The notes under the pieces were generated by a model. It did no database searches. It was not told the DNA's origin and worked only from the letters and a program-made list of their open reading frames with translations. The position numbers and the translations under genes are program-made. Positions 1 to 17,856 of a stretch of 64,000 bases of DNA are shown piece by piece. Source of the stretch: Rhododendron vialii (lineage: Eukaryota > Streptophyta > Magnoliopsida > Ericales > Ericaceae); contig NC_080560.1 of NCBI RefSeq assembly GCF_030253575.1, positions 38,549,001 through 38,613,000 on the forward strand, in the 5' to 3' direction. Every line of letters begins with the position of its first letter. Position 1 is the stretch's first letter.

Positions 1-97
1 GAGATGCTCTAAGGGGAGCTTATTTCTCATGCTTTCCTCTTTCCCGTGACTCCGGAAATTTTTAATAAAGTATTCAATAATTATTTTAACTCTATTA

Positions 98-553
98 GAG
101 CATCTGCAATGGGAATAATCAAAATCGATAACCAAAATGTGTCACGTCAGCATTTGATTATCCATTTAGTTCATAATCAAACCTAACAAACTTGATCTCA
201 ACATTGGTTATTTTTGTATCCCTATAAAAAATCCCCCCATAATACGCAATACATCTATGTCCAATTGCAAACGAGTTCCAATCACGCATCCGACCACACC
301 AAATTATTCGTCTCGATGAGACGATTCTAATGTGAGGTGTTTTTTAATTTTTTAGTTTTGAATTTGGTTATTGGGTTTGGTTATTGAGTTTTGGTTATTG
401 GTAAAAGTTGTTAAGTTTGGTTATTCAAAGGTCAAAATTTGATGAGTTGCTAAGAAGTTGCTAAATTTGGTTATTACAATGTGAGTATTTTTTTGAACAA
501 ACATTGCTAACTTTAGCAACCTTTTAGTTTTGATTATTACATTGTGGATGCTC
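98..553. mobile_element. Tourist/PIF-type MITE upstream of reductase copy 1
   Basis: 456 bp with inverted ends GAGCATCTGCAATG and CATTGTGGATGCTC, flanked by TTA on both sides (95-97 and 554-556), the 3-bp duplication typical of PIF/Harbinger elements. The interior is rich in GGTTATT-type repeats. It lies in the distal promoter region; the matching region before copy 2 lacks it. Confidence 0.85.
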
Positions 554-1053
554 TTAGCTTTCAACGGGGTTGAAATTTCTAAAAGGGTGTTTTCTCAGCC
601 GCCTCGGCCTTTTTCTCGACCAATTCAAGTTTTCAACGGGCTGGTTGGAAATATGGAAAGATAAGGGAATGACTTTGGTGTCTTCGGTCATTTTGAGGAC
701 ACCGTAACTTTTGGCATAACAAAATCATTATGAGTATAACCAAAACCTATTACAAGCATAACAGAACCATAGCAAGGCATAACCAAAACCATAGCAAGAC
801 ATAACTTATTTGTTATGTCTTGGTTGGGTTTAGTTACGCCTTGATTGGTTATTTAGATATTCTTTGGTTATACCTTGTTTGGGTTCTTTTATGTTTGTAA
901 TTGATTTTAGTTATGCTCCTATCCCCAAAATAACCGGGGACACCATAGCATCATCCTTCCCCATAAATCTCCTCAAAAACTAATTTTTTAGTGAAGTGTT
1001 GAAGTTTGTCATCAAAAAGGAATTGAAGTGTACATCTTTCGTACCAATTTTGT

Positions 1054-1246
1054 AGCAATGCTATCAACACAGTCTTTCTTTGAAACACAACTCCGGATAC
1101 AACTAGGCTCAAAGCTGTTCCACATGAGTCCACATGCTTTGAACGGCTCTGGATGCGGGATGCAGAACGACTCTGGATGCGGGATGCAGTTGTGTTTTGA
1201 AATTGTGTCCGGAACTGTGTATTAAAGGTGTGTTGGTAGCATTGCT
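1054..1246. mobile_element. MITE just upstream of the reductase copy 1 start
   Basis: Inverted ends AGCAATGCTATCAACACA and TGTGTTGGTAGCATTGCT. Sequence on both sides matches the copy 2 promoter near 10915, where this DNA is missing, so the insertion came after the gene duplication. The inside contains a short tandem repeat of CTCTGGATGCGGGATGCAG. A related sequence (GTCCACATGTATTGAACGG type) occurs at 57683-57795. Confidence 0.8.
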
Positions 1247-1320
1247 CGTTTAAAGAAATCCTACTCCCCCTCTTCTTGCTTCATCTTAGAAAACCAAGCT
1301 CTGTTTTTGTTGGAGGAGAA

Positions 1321-4300
1321 ATGGAGGACAGCAACCATACCATCCAGATGCCAAGAGTGAAACTGGGTTCACAAGGGCTTGAGGTAATCCACTCTTCTTC
1401 TTCTCTCACATCCCAATTTGAAGAAATCCAATTAAGTTCACATGATTACTGCTGCCTGTTCTTCTGCATCTGCATATGCATATAACACACCCCCGAAAGA
1501 TATAAAATAGCAGTTCTTCTTTTGTAAACCATGAAGCAGTTTCCCCTGTGTGCTCTGAAAGAGAATCTGTCAAATTCAGTTATGTGAATCCAAACATCAA
1601 GAATAATTGTGTCAAATTGAGTTTCTTTTTTCATAACTCGGCATGCGGTAAACATTATCGGGTGGTCTTGGGACACTGTCATGTGCTACCCAAACACTCT
1701 TATCCATCACACAATTCTGTGGCGGCCAGTACTAAGTGTATTCACCCCACAAAGATGAGTGTGGGATAAGAAGTTGGGGCACCACCAGACCGAGATAAGT
1801 AAACCAAATCAAACCGAGCCTTGCGTCCCAATCACTTGGGCGCAACAGATAAGTAGGAATTTGGAAATCATTTCGACGGTTCACTAGCAAACAAAGCCCC
1901 GGGTGGGCTTGCCCAATGTAGGAATTGATAGCATGCGAGTGGGAGCGACTTAATTGAACCCCAATCAAAGACTTCCTGGAAGCCATATTGTCAGATAACT
2001 ACTATTGAGCGTTAGGGTTTTAAATTGGTTTTCTTACCTCGTACTATCCGTTGGACGATAAGTAGATTAGAAGTAATTAGTGGACTTGGAGATTTTTTTT
2101 GAAGATTAGTGTAGAAATTTAATGATATTTTTGTTCTTATCATGATTTATAGTTACCAAAAAGAAAAATCAATGATATTTACCTTTGAAGATTTCAAATG
2201 TAGAAATTTTATTCACCATGGGGAAACAATTAGCAAATTGGATAATCTGAATAATGCGAAAATTAGGATTGAAGAATTGGGAGATTAGTGGGGTGTGAGT
2301 GATTCTTCAAAATTATAAAGTAAACTTTCGCATATCCATCCAATCTGTTGAACATAAGAAAGAAAAATATGGCCTTCATTTAGTAGTTGTGAAAATAAAA
2401 AGTAAACCAATTAATTTGTGTCCTTTTTTTTTTTTTCTACAGGTTTCTAGATTAGGCTTCGGCTGCGCGGGACTTTCTGGATACTACAATGATCCTCTCT
2501 CACACGAGGCTGGATGTTCAGTTATAAACGAAGCTTTTACAAATGGTGTTACCTTCTTCGATACCTCCGACTTGTATGGAGAAAATCATGACAATGAGAT
2601 ACTTCTCAGCAAGGTACTGTCACAAATCTTTGAAAAGATTAACATCGATCCAACAGGTTAAAGAGATGGATATATGAGGAAACTAGGTTAGCATATTGCA
2701 GATAAAGTTGTTTCTTCTACCCATATTTTGTTCTCTGTTGATTTTATAGAAAGATTCATAGTATTGAAGCAGTTACTATAAAGTTTTCAATAAAACCTGA
2801 AAAAAGTGCACAAATGGTGATTGGCCTTGCAAATGACGGTTGAGCTTTACTTCATGTATCATGGTTTACAACATGTTCAGTACTTCTTTTTTACAACTCT
2901 GTATACGGCTCAATTGGCCGACTAATCCGAGCCACTAATCACATTGTCCACGAACAGCGGGCCTAATTGGCTAATTGTAACCGGGCCAAAGCCCCGAATG
3001 GGCTGGCCCAACACAAGAATTGATAGCATGCAAGTCAGAGTCGAACCCCATATGAAAGGCTTCTTAAGGCCCCTGGTTGCCAGGTCACTACCACTGTGTC
3101 AACCCCTAGGGTTCTGCAACATGTTCATATTCAGTTCAGAAAACTGATAGTTTCAGTAAAAATGTATTGTTCCTTCAGTTTTGCTCCGCTACGTTCACAT
3201 GGTTGCATTGTAGCGTGGTCATTGCAGGACCGCGGTCTGCTTATGGCTTTTGAAAATGACGGGGTGTTTAGCGCGCAGCTTTTGCGTATAGCTTGTATCG
3301 TAAAAATGCCTTAAATAAGCTGGTAAATTAAGTTTTCCCCTCAAGCATCCCTCCCATTGTTGTTGGATTATTTTTTAGGCTCTAAAGGAGCTTCCTCGGG
3401 CAAAGGTTCAGTTAGCCACAAAGTTTGGGATTATGAGTTTAGAAGGTGGTAAACATGCTGTAAAGGGTACCCCTGAATACGTAAGGCAGGCCTGTGAAGC
3501 TAGTCTTAAACGACTTGGAACTGACTACATCGATCTCTATTATCAGCACCGTGTGGATCCTACGGTGCCAATAGAGGACACTGTAAGTGCCACACATTTT
3601 CTTATATTGATTAGTATTCAAACGAATTATGATTTTAAATATATTGTAATTGCTAACGATTGAATTTGTGAATTATTTTGGCATAGATGGGAGAGCTGAA
3701 AAAGCTTGTGGATGAGGGAAAGATAAAGTACATTGGGTTATCTGAAGCTAGTTCAGACACCATGAGGAGAGCCCATATGGTTCATCCCATAACCGCTATT
3801 CAAGTGGAGTATTCCCTATGGACTCGTGACATTGAAGAGGATATAATCCCACTCTGCCGGTTTGTTGATACCTAGTTATTTCTTATGCGTTAATTAGCAA
3901 ACCCATGATTTTTTATAGCTCGATGTCAAAACTAAAGCGTCTTGAGCTTCTTTTGATCCGTCTTCACTCACAGAGAGCTGGGTATTGGAATAGTGGCTTA
4001 TAGCCCTCTTGGCCGCGGCTTCTTTGGTGGGAAAGCCGTTGTTGAGGCATTGCCAGACAATAGTTTATTGGTAGGTGACTTGACTACTGATTGACAATAT
4101 GTAAATGCAAACCTCGAATTCTTGCATGCAAGGAGACGTAGAGACAGGGAAGACTTTAAAGAGAGTTTTCATTTTCCCAGTCACTATAAAATGTTGATGA
4201 GCTTGTTCATTGTGGTTAAATTGATTCTCAACTCATACTGATCTGTCACACAGCCTCACTGGCCAAGGTTTACCGGAGAGAATCTAGAGAAGAACAAACA

Positions 4301-5337
4301 ACTATATGACCGTCTAGCCAACCTTGCTGCAAAGAAAAGTTGCACCCCTCCACAACTGGCATTGGCATGGCTTCTCCACCAAGAAGACAATATCGTTCCC
4401 ATCCCGGGTAAACTATGCTCTTCCATCTCTTCTAACCCTTTGATCCACGTTATTAAGGGCAGATTGGAGTATGAATTCCGAGTCTTCATGAGTCCACCAT
4501 ATAGAAACTTTTGGAATTGAAAGTAAATGGTAATTGCAAGATCCTATTATAGATCCCTGAAAAATGTAAATGGTAAGCTCCAAATACATTTCCCAGCTAC
4601 CGATTTATTTTCCTGGAAAAGATTCCTAATTCATTCAAAAACACATATGAGATGTCCTCATGTATTAGGATACTGGGTATTAGATCCTTTGCAATGGCAT
4701 TCACAATCCCCCTCTAATCTCCAACTATCCAAACATATCTTAAGGGGAACCTCATGCTCAATGTGCGTGCTCTTGCAATATTTTACACCTTGTTTGGTTG
4801 TTAGTTTTTACGTTTGAGATTAAAAAAAATTCTATAGGTTTGCATATATATCGTATTTAGTTAATTTTTTTAACATTTTAACAAAAAAAAAAATTTACTT
4901 TTTGAATAGAGGTATGCTATATACATCCAAAAAATAGACACTAGATAAAAAATTTGACCAAAATCACAAAAGATGAAAAAACATGATCCTAACATTTGCA
5001 GTCTCAATCATGCAAAAACTACCCACATTAAACTGAAGAAATGACTTGTGAGCATGGTTTCGAGTATAAAAAATTAGGTAAATGGGACATGGTTTTGACC
5101 ATGATCTGAGATTTTGGTTACTTGATTATTCTTATTCTTTCCCCATGCTATTGTCCAGGGACAACCAAGGTTAAGAACCTTCATAATAACTTGGGAGCAT
5201 TGTCACTGAAGCTAACTGAAGAAGATTTGAAAGAAATTTCTGAAGCAGTTCCCATTGACGAAGTGGCTGGTGAAAGAGACGCGGATTCCGTTAAACAATA
5301 CTCTCGGAAGTTCGCAAACACCCCAGAAAAATGTTGA
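1321..5337 (+). CDS. Aldo-keto reductase, copy 1 (AKR13-type, perakine reductase / auxin-induced-like)
   Basis: Predicted cytosolic NADPH-dependent aldo-keto reductase of the plant probable aldo-keto reductase group. Seven coding exons: 1321-1383, 2443-2613, 3379-3582, 3687-3859, 3974-4070, 4254-4407, 5159-5337; 1041 bp, 346 aa, the usual family length. All introns are GT-AG and all phases join. The AKR catalytic tetrad is visible: Asp61 and Tyr66 in FFDTSDLYG, Lys93 in LATKFG and His135 in YYQHRVD. The C-terminal NADPH-binding stretch begins [12 protein letters not shown], split by the last intron. The start at 1321 (MEDSNH) is chosen because copy 2 starts at the same residue; an in-frame ATG at 1276 lies in DNA that copy 2 lacks. 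Substrate cannot be told from sequence. About 23 residues differ from copy 2. The last codon before stop is Cys. A SINE sits in intron 2 and a MITE lies just upstream of the start. Confidence 0.93.
1735..1990 (-). mobile_element. Degenerate SINE-like sequence in reductase intron 1
   Basis: Shares GCATGCTATCAATTC, GGGCAAGCCCACCCGGGG-like and GCTTTG blocks with the SINE at 2880-3116, in the same orientation; also found shortened in copy 2 at about 11445-11600. No clear target duplication seen. Confidence 0.4.
2880..3116 (-). mobile_element. tRNA-derived SINE in intron 2 of reductase copy 1
   Basis: On the minus strand it starts near 3116 with an A-box-like TGACACAGTGGTAGTG, a B-box-like GGGTTCGACTCTG about 50 bp later, and ends in a short A tail (GTTGTAAAAAAG). 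It is flanked by the direct repeat CAACATGTTCA (2869-2879 and 3117-3127), a good SINE target duplication. The same element, slightly diverged, is in copy 2 at about 13493-13726, so it predates the duplication. Confidence 0.8.
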
Positions 5338-6060
5338 ATAAAACTGCAGATCAATGGAGTTATGGAGCTTGTACTTATGTACCATCTTATGGCTTTTTGT
5401 GTTTGGACACAATACTTGGTGCTGATAATTTATAGAACTATAATAGGATGATAGACTGCTGTTTGAATTTTATATCTACACCGTGGATTGGGAAATCCTG
5501 TAGTGCAAGACTTTGCAAGGCATCCTGTAGGGCGCACACAGGTCATCGATCTTGACAATGAATGGTTGAGATATGATTTTTAATTATGACAAGTAAAAAT
5601 CATATATTACCGATCATAATTGATTTTTAATGTGGACTGTTGATTGATAAAATCGACGGCTATGTGCCGCCGCCTTACACGTGCACTACCGCACCCCCTG
5701 TAGGGTTTTCTTTGAACTTTTTTTCGGATAGCATTTTGGTGTCTTTGTATCAACCAAAAGCAGAGGCCACCCTTTTCTTATAAGGTCTAAACTATAGAAA
5801 TTGCAAAATTTCTGAGAAAAAGTCCTAGAGGTCATCCGTGCTAAGTTGACATTTTGCGGATTGTGAATGATTTGGATAATTGGAAAAGCAAACACGTACA
5901 CATCCCTAAGAGGGAGACCATGAATGACATTGCAAGTAGAACTTTTAATAGGCTAAACCATCCAAATGGGGGCAATAGTTACTAAGCAATAATTTGTAGT
6001 TGTAATTGATCTACTAATAGGAAGGGGGGCTGGGGAATTTACTTATCTAACTGGTGAATG

Positions 6061-6117
<57 letters not shown>

Positions 6118-6318
6118 CATATATTTGGAGTTATTTAAGGGAAGCTGAAAAGTATTCAAGGAATCAAGAATAGCAAGAGCTGTATGTTGACTTGATACAA
6201 GGAATTCCAATGGACGCACAAAAGAGCAATTAAGAGGCTTCTGGAACCAACAAACACCAGTATTTATAGACACAGCAGAAGCCATAGAAGCAAAGAACAG
6301 CAGGAAAAGAAACAAGAC
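5338..6318. other. Intergenic, reductase copy 1 to MATH gene
   Basis: Shares its 3' flank with copy 2 (GGATAGCATTTTGGTGTC near 5727). About 220 bp at 5482-5700 with repeated CCTGTAG is absent from copy 2. The (GA)n run follows. No gene seen. Confidence 0.7.
6064..6116 (+). repeat. (GA)n microsatellite
   Basis: About 26 GA units, 200 bp upstream of the MATH gene start. Confidence 0.98.
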
Positions 6319-7759
6319 ATGGACAATGCCGTTGGTATGATGTTTTTCCTCTTCAACTCTTTTTCTTCGTCTCTTACCGTACTTTACGCAAGCATATATA
6401 TACATGCTCGAGGATACTTGAAAGTATGTCTAATAGAGCAGTTGGGTTTTTTTTTTTCGGTTCATTCAGCAACTGTGAGATCGATAAGAGATGTCCCGCC
6501 CGCTCACTACTCCCTTAAATTAACATCTTTCTCGTTATTCCTTGACGCTGACATTGGAAATTATCCTTCCGGAGTATTTGAAGCTGGTGGCTACGAATGG
6601 TTTGTTCAAATGCGCTCTCATCTCCAAATCTTCTTTTATAGCCTCCTAAATATTCTCTGTTCATTCTCTTTTCTGTTTCAGGAAATTGTGTATACACCCA
6701 AACGGGAATGAGAAAATTAATGTGGATCGTCACATTTCTCTTTACTTGGTAATAGCAGATACAGAAACCCTTCCACCTGGTTGGGAGGTTAACGTCAACT
6801 TCAAGTTGTTTGTGTTCGATCAAATCCGAGATAAATATTTAACCATCCAAGGTAGATAGCTACCTTTGTAGTTCAGTTGCATCAGCTCTAGTACTGTCAT
6901 ACATAGCCTCATCGTTAATACTAATTCTGTATGCAGATGCTGAAGGAGTAATTAGGCGATTTCATAGGATGAAGACAGAATGGGGTTTTGATCAGTTTGT
7001 TTCTGTAGAAACTTTTAATGATGCTTCCAATGGATATTTGGTTGATGACTGCTGCGTATTCGGTGCCGAGGTTTTTGTGATAAAACATATGGGCAAAGAT
7101 GAGTCTGCTTCAATGGTGAAGGATCCTGCAAATAACATTTACACTTCGAGAATTGAGAAGTTTTCAGCTATAGATCAGGATGTTATTTATTCTGATGAGT
7201 TTATCGTTGGGGGAACTAAATGGTAACTATTGACTACTCAAACCTCACTGTTGGTTCCAGCATAGTAGAAGTAGATATACGTATTATTAAAGTTCTTTAC
7301 TTGATCCATGCAGGAAGTTACAGATTTATCCCAAAGGGAATTCATCTGTAGATGGCAAATGGCTCTCCCTCTATCTGTCGTTAGCACGCCGCAAAACCCT
7401 TCCTTTTGATAGGAAAATATTTGCAGACTGCAAGCTGCGGGTAAGGGGCGAGGTCTACGGCAATCATTCTGAGAAGGAAGGTGAATTACATGCCTCGCAG
7501 TATATAAACGAAACAATGCATGTTTGGTAGACTTGAATCGAATTCTTCTTTTTGTACCAGTGGAAAACTTACTTTTAAAACGTTGATATTTGTTCTTTTA
7601 GCAGTTTTTTGTTGGTTCTGTGCCTCGTCTTATTCCTGGCGTTTTCCGAAATTCATGGCCTTGAGCGACCTCAATGACGCGTCAAAGGGCTTCGTCGTGA
7701 ATGATGTGTTAACTGTTGAAGCACAGATCACGTTCATATCCAGTACTAAGGACTTCTGA
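6319..7759 (+). CDS. Two-MATH-domain (TRAF-like) protein
   Basis: Small plant MATH-only protein related to the N-terminal domain of ubiquitin hydrolases UBP12/13; MATH domains are protein-binding scaffolds, often linked to ubiquitin machinery (family knowledge). Six coding exons: 6319-6334, 6470-6599, 6682-6851, 6937-7222, 7314-7480, 7602-7759; 927 bp, 308 aa, phases consistent. The first MATH domain spans about residues 8-150, with VRSIRDVPPAHYSLKL, GGYEWKL, LYLVIADT, PPGWEVNVNFKLFVFD and NDASNGYLVDDCCVFG. The second spans about 175-305, with GGTKWKLQIYPKGN, SLYLSLA and DLNDASKGFVVND, ending in SSTKDF. Introns fall in the same place in both repeats, right after the Trp of GGY/TxW, as expected from internal duplication. 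It lies between the two reductases and was not duplicated with them. No signal peptide or membrane segment. Start chosen as the only ATG that joins the acceptor at 6470 in frame; the first exon is only 16 bp, so this is the weakest part of the model. Confidence 0.88.
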
Positions 7760-8342
7760 AGCAGCAGTAGAAGTTGTGGTGCTTAATTGCTTTAGTATAA
7801 CAGAGCCTGTGTTTTGAAGTCTAACTCGTGAATGATCCATGCCGAAACGTAATTGTCGTGTGAACACACATCATAATGTGAAGCCTTAATTTATATAGTA
7901 CTAATATAGACGAGTCTTCACATGATTCTAAAAGAAAAAACTGATCAGAATGCTTTCTGGAGCGGTTGGTTTAGCCTGATTGATGACTCAACTAATCTAC
8001 ACATGGGGTTCAAGAAAATTTGAGTGATGTGTTTGAGAAGTGTGTGCAAAATAGTGTGTACGTAGCAAGGCTGAAAATAAAAACTAAACCATGAATCCTA
8101 ACTAAACAGGAATCCCATTACCCAATCATAAGTTTGGAAGAACCCTCACGCTTGCGGTGGGGTATAAACCATCACTACAACACTACGTCACCGAAAGCGC
8201 GGTGTGAATCCAAAAGCTCCCAGAAGGGTCAAGCAAGTGCCATATGCGCTAGAGCCCATTGGCAATTCCAAGATCGTATTACAATCCCTGGAAGATACAA
8301 AATGTAAACGACTCCAATAGATTTCCTAGTTATCTATTTGGC

Positions 8343-8971
8343 AAACTTCAATAACTCCCCTTGTGGTTTGGCCTATGCGCGGATACACCACCTGACATTC
8401 GCTTTGTGGCGCATAACCACCATGTGCTTTGTGGAAGATTGCATCCGCATCCAATTCCGTCTAATTTGACAGATTTAGGAAGTTTGACATAAATGTCATA
8501 ATCTTCTTCCTTGAATCTAGTCAATATACTAATATCTAATCCGAGTTGTTCATAATGTATTATAGTAATAAATGAGTAAGGCGTCTTTGTAAAGAATCAT
8601 ATCGACCAGACATCAATAACTCAGTGATTAGATACCATTATTCTTGTTAAAATGAAAGACAAATTTAAATTTAAAATTTTCCTTCTTAATAAGTTATATT
8701 CGACTATGAGGGTCCCATTGTCTGACCGACTTCAATTTTAGTATGGATGTAGAACTCGTTAAGCTCTACAATATAGACAGTTCGGATCCAATTTTTTCAT
8801 TGGAATGAAACTCATTTTAAGGGCACAACAAGGCCTGTTGTTCTTAAGTCAGAACTCTATTAATACAGATAGAAACATGTCACAAAGCACAGGTAGTTAT
8901 GTGCAACAAATTGAACGTTAGAGGGTGTCTCCACACGTAGACCAAACCACAGGGGTGTAAGGTGAAGTCTT
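8343..8971. mobile_element. Long-TIR element between MATH gene and reductase copy 2
   Basis: Inverted ends of about 100-120 bp: TCCCCTTGTGGTTTGGCCTA on the left, matched by CACCCCTGTGGTTTGGTCTA read from the right end, continuing through GCGCATAACCACC / GCACATAACTACC and TGTGCTTTGTG. No ORF. Mutator-like or fold-back type by appearance; target duplication not resolved. Confidence 0.6.
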
Positions 8972-9994
8972 TGTGAGTGTGTTTGGGTGTGGTTCTGGCA
9001 TTGTTGTAAGTTTTTCCACGGTTCCACCAATTTATCAAGTGGGTAAACATATAGAATTATCAGCTAAGTAGTGGTGAAATAGGCTCTGGGAAAAAGTGGA
9101 TCCATAGACATACGAAATAACTTCTTCTTCTTCTTCTTCTTCCTTTATTTTTTAATTTTAATTTTATTTTTAGGAAATGATAGAAATGACGAAATATCTA
9201 TTTAACTTTTGAAAACTTGCATCTTTCTGATGTCCAAGTCAGTCAATTTGCAGATACGAAGTGTGGAAAGAACTCAACAGTGAAGGCCACGTACCTATAA
9301 TGGTGTTATGGAGTGTGTTCATATGGGCATTAAGAGGTAGAATACAATTAGGATTAGGGATGGGAATTTTGAACGCGGTACGAATCCAACACAAAGTTAG
9401 AAGGTTTGGGTCGACCATTTTTTTATACGAAGAAGAACACGACGCAACCTGTCAACATGGAAATTAAACGGGAGGAATGCGGGTTATGTTGGGTTTTGCC
9501 CATGTGATGTGATGTGAAAATGAAAACAGAGGGAATTTATTTAAGTGTATAGGAAATTGTTGGTGAAATTAATTGGCTTTGGGTGGTGCATCTCAACAAG
9601 TCCCATGGAGCATTTTTGGAAGCCTCTCGGCAGATGAAGAGATGAAGAGGACATGCCTATTTATTTGGTCTTCTTGTGCCGTGTGTAGAAAAGAGTGAAG
9701 AAGGCAGAGATTACGAAAGAAAAGTCAATACTTTGTTGTGTGGCTCTACATCTTCATGCTTGGAATATGTAAAGTGCATTGATTGCATGGGTTGGACTGT
9801 TGGAGCCTATATAATAGCATTAAGGGTGAGTTTTTAGGAAGGTTACGAGAGGAAGAGAAATTACAGTGTGTACAAGTGTGAGAGCCGAGAGGATTAAGAA
9901 AGGGGTTGTAACAGTGAGGAAAGGAGTGTGGGAAAAATACCAAGTGAGTGTGTATTTGTATCTCACCATTGTACTCTTCATTGTTATAGTGGAT

Positions 9995-9996
<2 letters not shown>

Positions 9997-10042
<46 letters not shown>
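9997..10042 (+). repeat. (CT)n microsatellite
   Basis: About 23 CT units in the intergenic stretch before reductase copy 2. Confidence 0.98.
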
Positions 10043-10045
<3 letters not shown>

Positions 10046-10926
10046 GACGTACCCGAGTTTGGGGAACCACGTAATCTTGTGTCTCTTTTGTGTGTGATTG
10101 TTTTTCGTTACGCTTCTGTTGTGCGGGTGATCGGGTATTTTCCCAACAGGTTAGACTCTCATAACTCGATAACAACATGGACAACCATTTACTTTTTCAT
10201 GTACGTCAATCCAAAATGAAACGACACAACACAACACGATTTCGTTGATGCAGCGATGCCAACCCATAGCCTGTAGTCACGTTTTCTTAAAAAGTACAGT
10301 ATTGATTCTTTTGAATTTCCAATTAATAGAAAATTTGATCTTCCAAATCATGTTTTGTCAACTTGTATAGGAAAACATCAACAATATTATGGAAAGGCAT
10401 GAAATGTACTGTACATTATTACCTAAAGACCGTATAAAATTAAATTGAGACTTTTGTCTAGTTTAGACTGTAAAGTATTTTCCAATGCGATGATTTGGTG
10501 ATTGCTGGCTTCTTCTTCTTTTCTTTTTTTTTTTGGGTTAAACAAGTTGTTCATGCGTAACATTGTCAGGTGAAGAATTTTATGCACACATTAAAAAAAA
10601 TCAACCGAGGGTTCATGTCAACTCCAACGCAACACGGTTTTGAGCAGGTCAGGCTATCGTCAAGAAATATGGCATGCATCTTTAAGTTAACACATCTTTT
10701 GACACGAAACAAACACTACAGAACAAATAAAAGTGTGGATTAAGTTGGCATAATGAGTGGTTGGAGATGCTCTAAGGTGGTGGGGGAGCTTAATTATTTC
10801 TCATACTTTTCAACGGGCTTGGTCTCCTCAAAAACTAATTTTTTTTTTAGTGAAGTGTTGATTAAGTTTGTCATCCAAAGGAAATTGGAGCGTACATCTT
10901 TCGTACCAATTTTGTTGGAGGGGAAA

Positions 10927-16014
<5,088 letters not shown>

Positions 16015-17471
16015 GTAAAACTACAGATCAATGGAGTTATAGATCTATAATAATATGATAGACTACTGTTTGAATTGTATATGTATGTCGTGGGTTTTCT
16101 TTGGAGCTATGGAGCTTGTACTTATGTACCATCTTATGGCTTTCGTGTTTGGACCTGATACTTGGTGCTGATAATCTACAGAGCTATAACAATATGATAT
16201 GATAGACTGATGTTTGAATTTTATATCTACGTCGTGGGTTTTCTTTGAACTTTTTTTCAGATAGCATTTCGGTGTCTCTGTATCAACCAAAAGCAGAGGC
16301 CGGCCTTTTCTTATAAGGTCCAAACTATAGAAATTGCAAAATTTCTGAGAAAGTCCAAGAGGGTTGAGAGCCGTAGTCCGTAGTCCGTAGATGTCTTCAA
16401 CTCCATTTCCAATAAAGATGAACAACATAGAAAGGACTCTCGTGATATTACACCAATCCACTAGAACGGATGAGATCGGTGATTCATCCCTGGCTAGGGC
16501 TTTCGAATCAAAACATGGGCAATTCGTACCTTTCTGATGAGAATGCTATGATGCTATGTCCCAGTCCCTTTCCATGTGTGCTTCCTCTCCTCAGGTTATA
16601 ATTCACAAAGGAGGCGATTAATATGTGGCTCCCAATGGCTTCCGGTTCAGCATTATCAAGTTCCTTCCTATCAGGTAGTTCTAAACAGGGATGTCACTCT
16701 CGCCGACTCCACTGCGTCTACAACCCAATTTGAGCCAATTTTGAGGTATAAAAGACTTTCAGAGTTGGAAGAGGATGGAAGTGAAATGCGATCCTGACCC
16801 GCCCATTGTCATTCTAGATGTCAAGGACAATGGGTTTCACTTTACCCCTCAACCCCATTGTCATTCTAGATGTAAAGGACAATGGGTTTCACTTTACCGC
16901 TTAACTTGATTCAAAACCATCCGTTCTTCCATCCCTAGCGCTAGCAGCAAAATGTGAAGACGGTACAGGGAACTTTGAGGAGAGGCTTTGCCGAAAAACC
17001 AAGTATTATTCAATCGGACATAGCAATGCAACTATATGTAGGTGTTGTACATACTGAATGGTGAAGAATCTGCAAAGTATAACTCATTTGTGAGAGTCAT
17101 CATCCCGTAAGGTAAACTGTTGAACAGTTCTACCGCATGTCAAAAAGAAGGGTTCAACAACAATGTGACATAAAACAACTAGACATATAAATTTGTCCAT
17201 TGTCCTGTGTGGAATCTGACTATTTGAAGTTCCCCAACAACCAAGGTGAGATTTTTTTGCACAACCAAGGTAGGAAAACTGGATTTTGAGGTAACCTCTC
17301 TTATTTGTGACCGGTCGTGATACATTCAAGTTCAACTATACACAAAAAAAGGGGTCATCTGCAGTCTCTTAGGCGTATGAACATGAAAGAATGAGAAGAA
17401 TACATCGTATATATCATTTATATATATACATATTCACTGAGAAACCTGATCGATTTCAGGTGGGATTCACA
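16015..17471. other. Intergenic, convergent 3' ends of reductase copy 2 and dymeclin
   Basis: Contains a local duplication of the reductase 3' flank (ATCTTATGGCTTT and GTCGTGGGTTTTCTTTG each twice, 16084-16250) and a short tandem repeat CCCATTGTCATTCTAGATGT (about 16803 and 16853). No gene supported. Confidence 0.7.
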
Positions 17472-17806
17472 CTATTGCAGTTCTGATAGGTCAATGCGAA
17501 CAGGATGCCCATTCAGCTCGCCGTTTTGATCCTTGTCGGCTTCTTCTCCCAGATAATTATCCTGTTTGCAGAAAATCAGACAAATCACGTCATTTTACAT
17601 GGTAATCAGACGGTATCCAACGAAAATACACAGATGATAGAATCACCCAAGGAGGGAAATTATGCAAAATTTAACATAATTCCATACAGCAACAGAGAGA
17701 GAGACTGTCCTAGCACAGGCAGCTGTGAGGTGGTCTTCCAGGAATATAGCAGGCACTACAATGACTCAGGACCACAGAGGTAGAGGCGGCAAGAACTTGG
17801 GGCATC

Positions 17807-17856
<50 letters not shown>

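Larger units (their letters stand above)
7760..10926. other. Intergenic, MATH gene to reductase copy 2
   Basis: Holds the 8343-8971 TIR element, a (TTC)n run at about 9121-9143 and the (CT)n run. The duplicated reductase promoter begins near 10763 (GGAGATGCTCTAAGG, matching position 1). No gene seen. Confidence 0.7.

Noticed and set aside
1276-1320. Upstream in-frame start for reductase copy 1
   Set aside because: Lies in copy-1-specific DNA absent from copy 2, and adds residues not found in the family.
2880-3116. Possible tRNA gene
   Set aside because: Only A- and B-box-like motifs, with no cloverleaf; target duplication and A tail mark it as a SINE.
17505-17783. Plus-strand ORF with a hydrophobic N-terminus resembling a secreted protein
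   Set aside because: It is antisense to the last dymeclin exon and intron; the minus-strand exon fits splice phase and total length.
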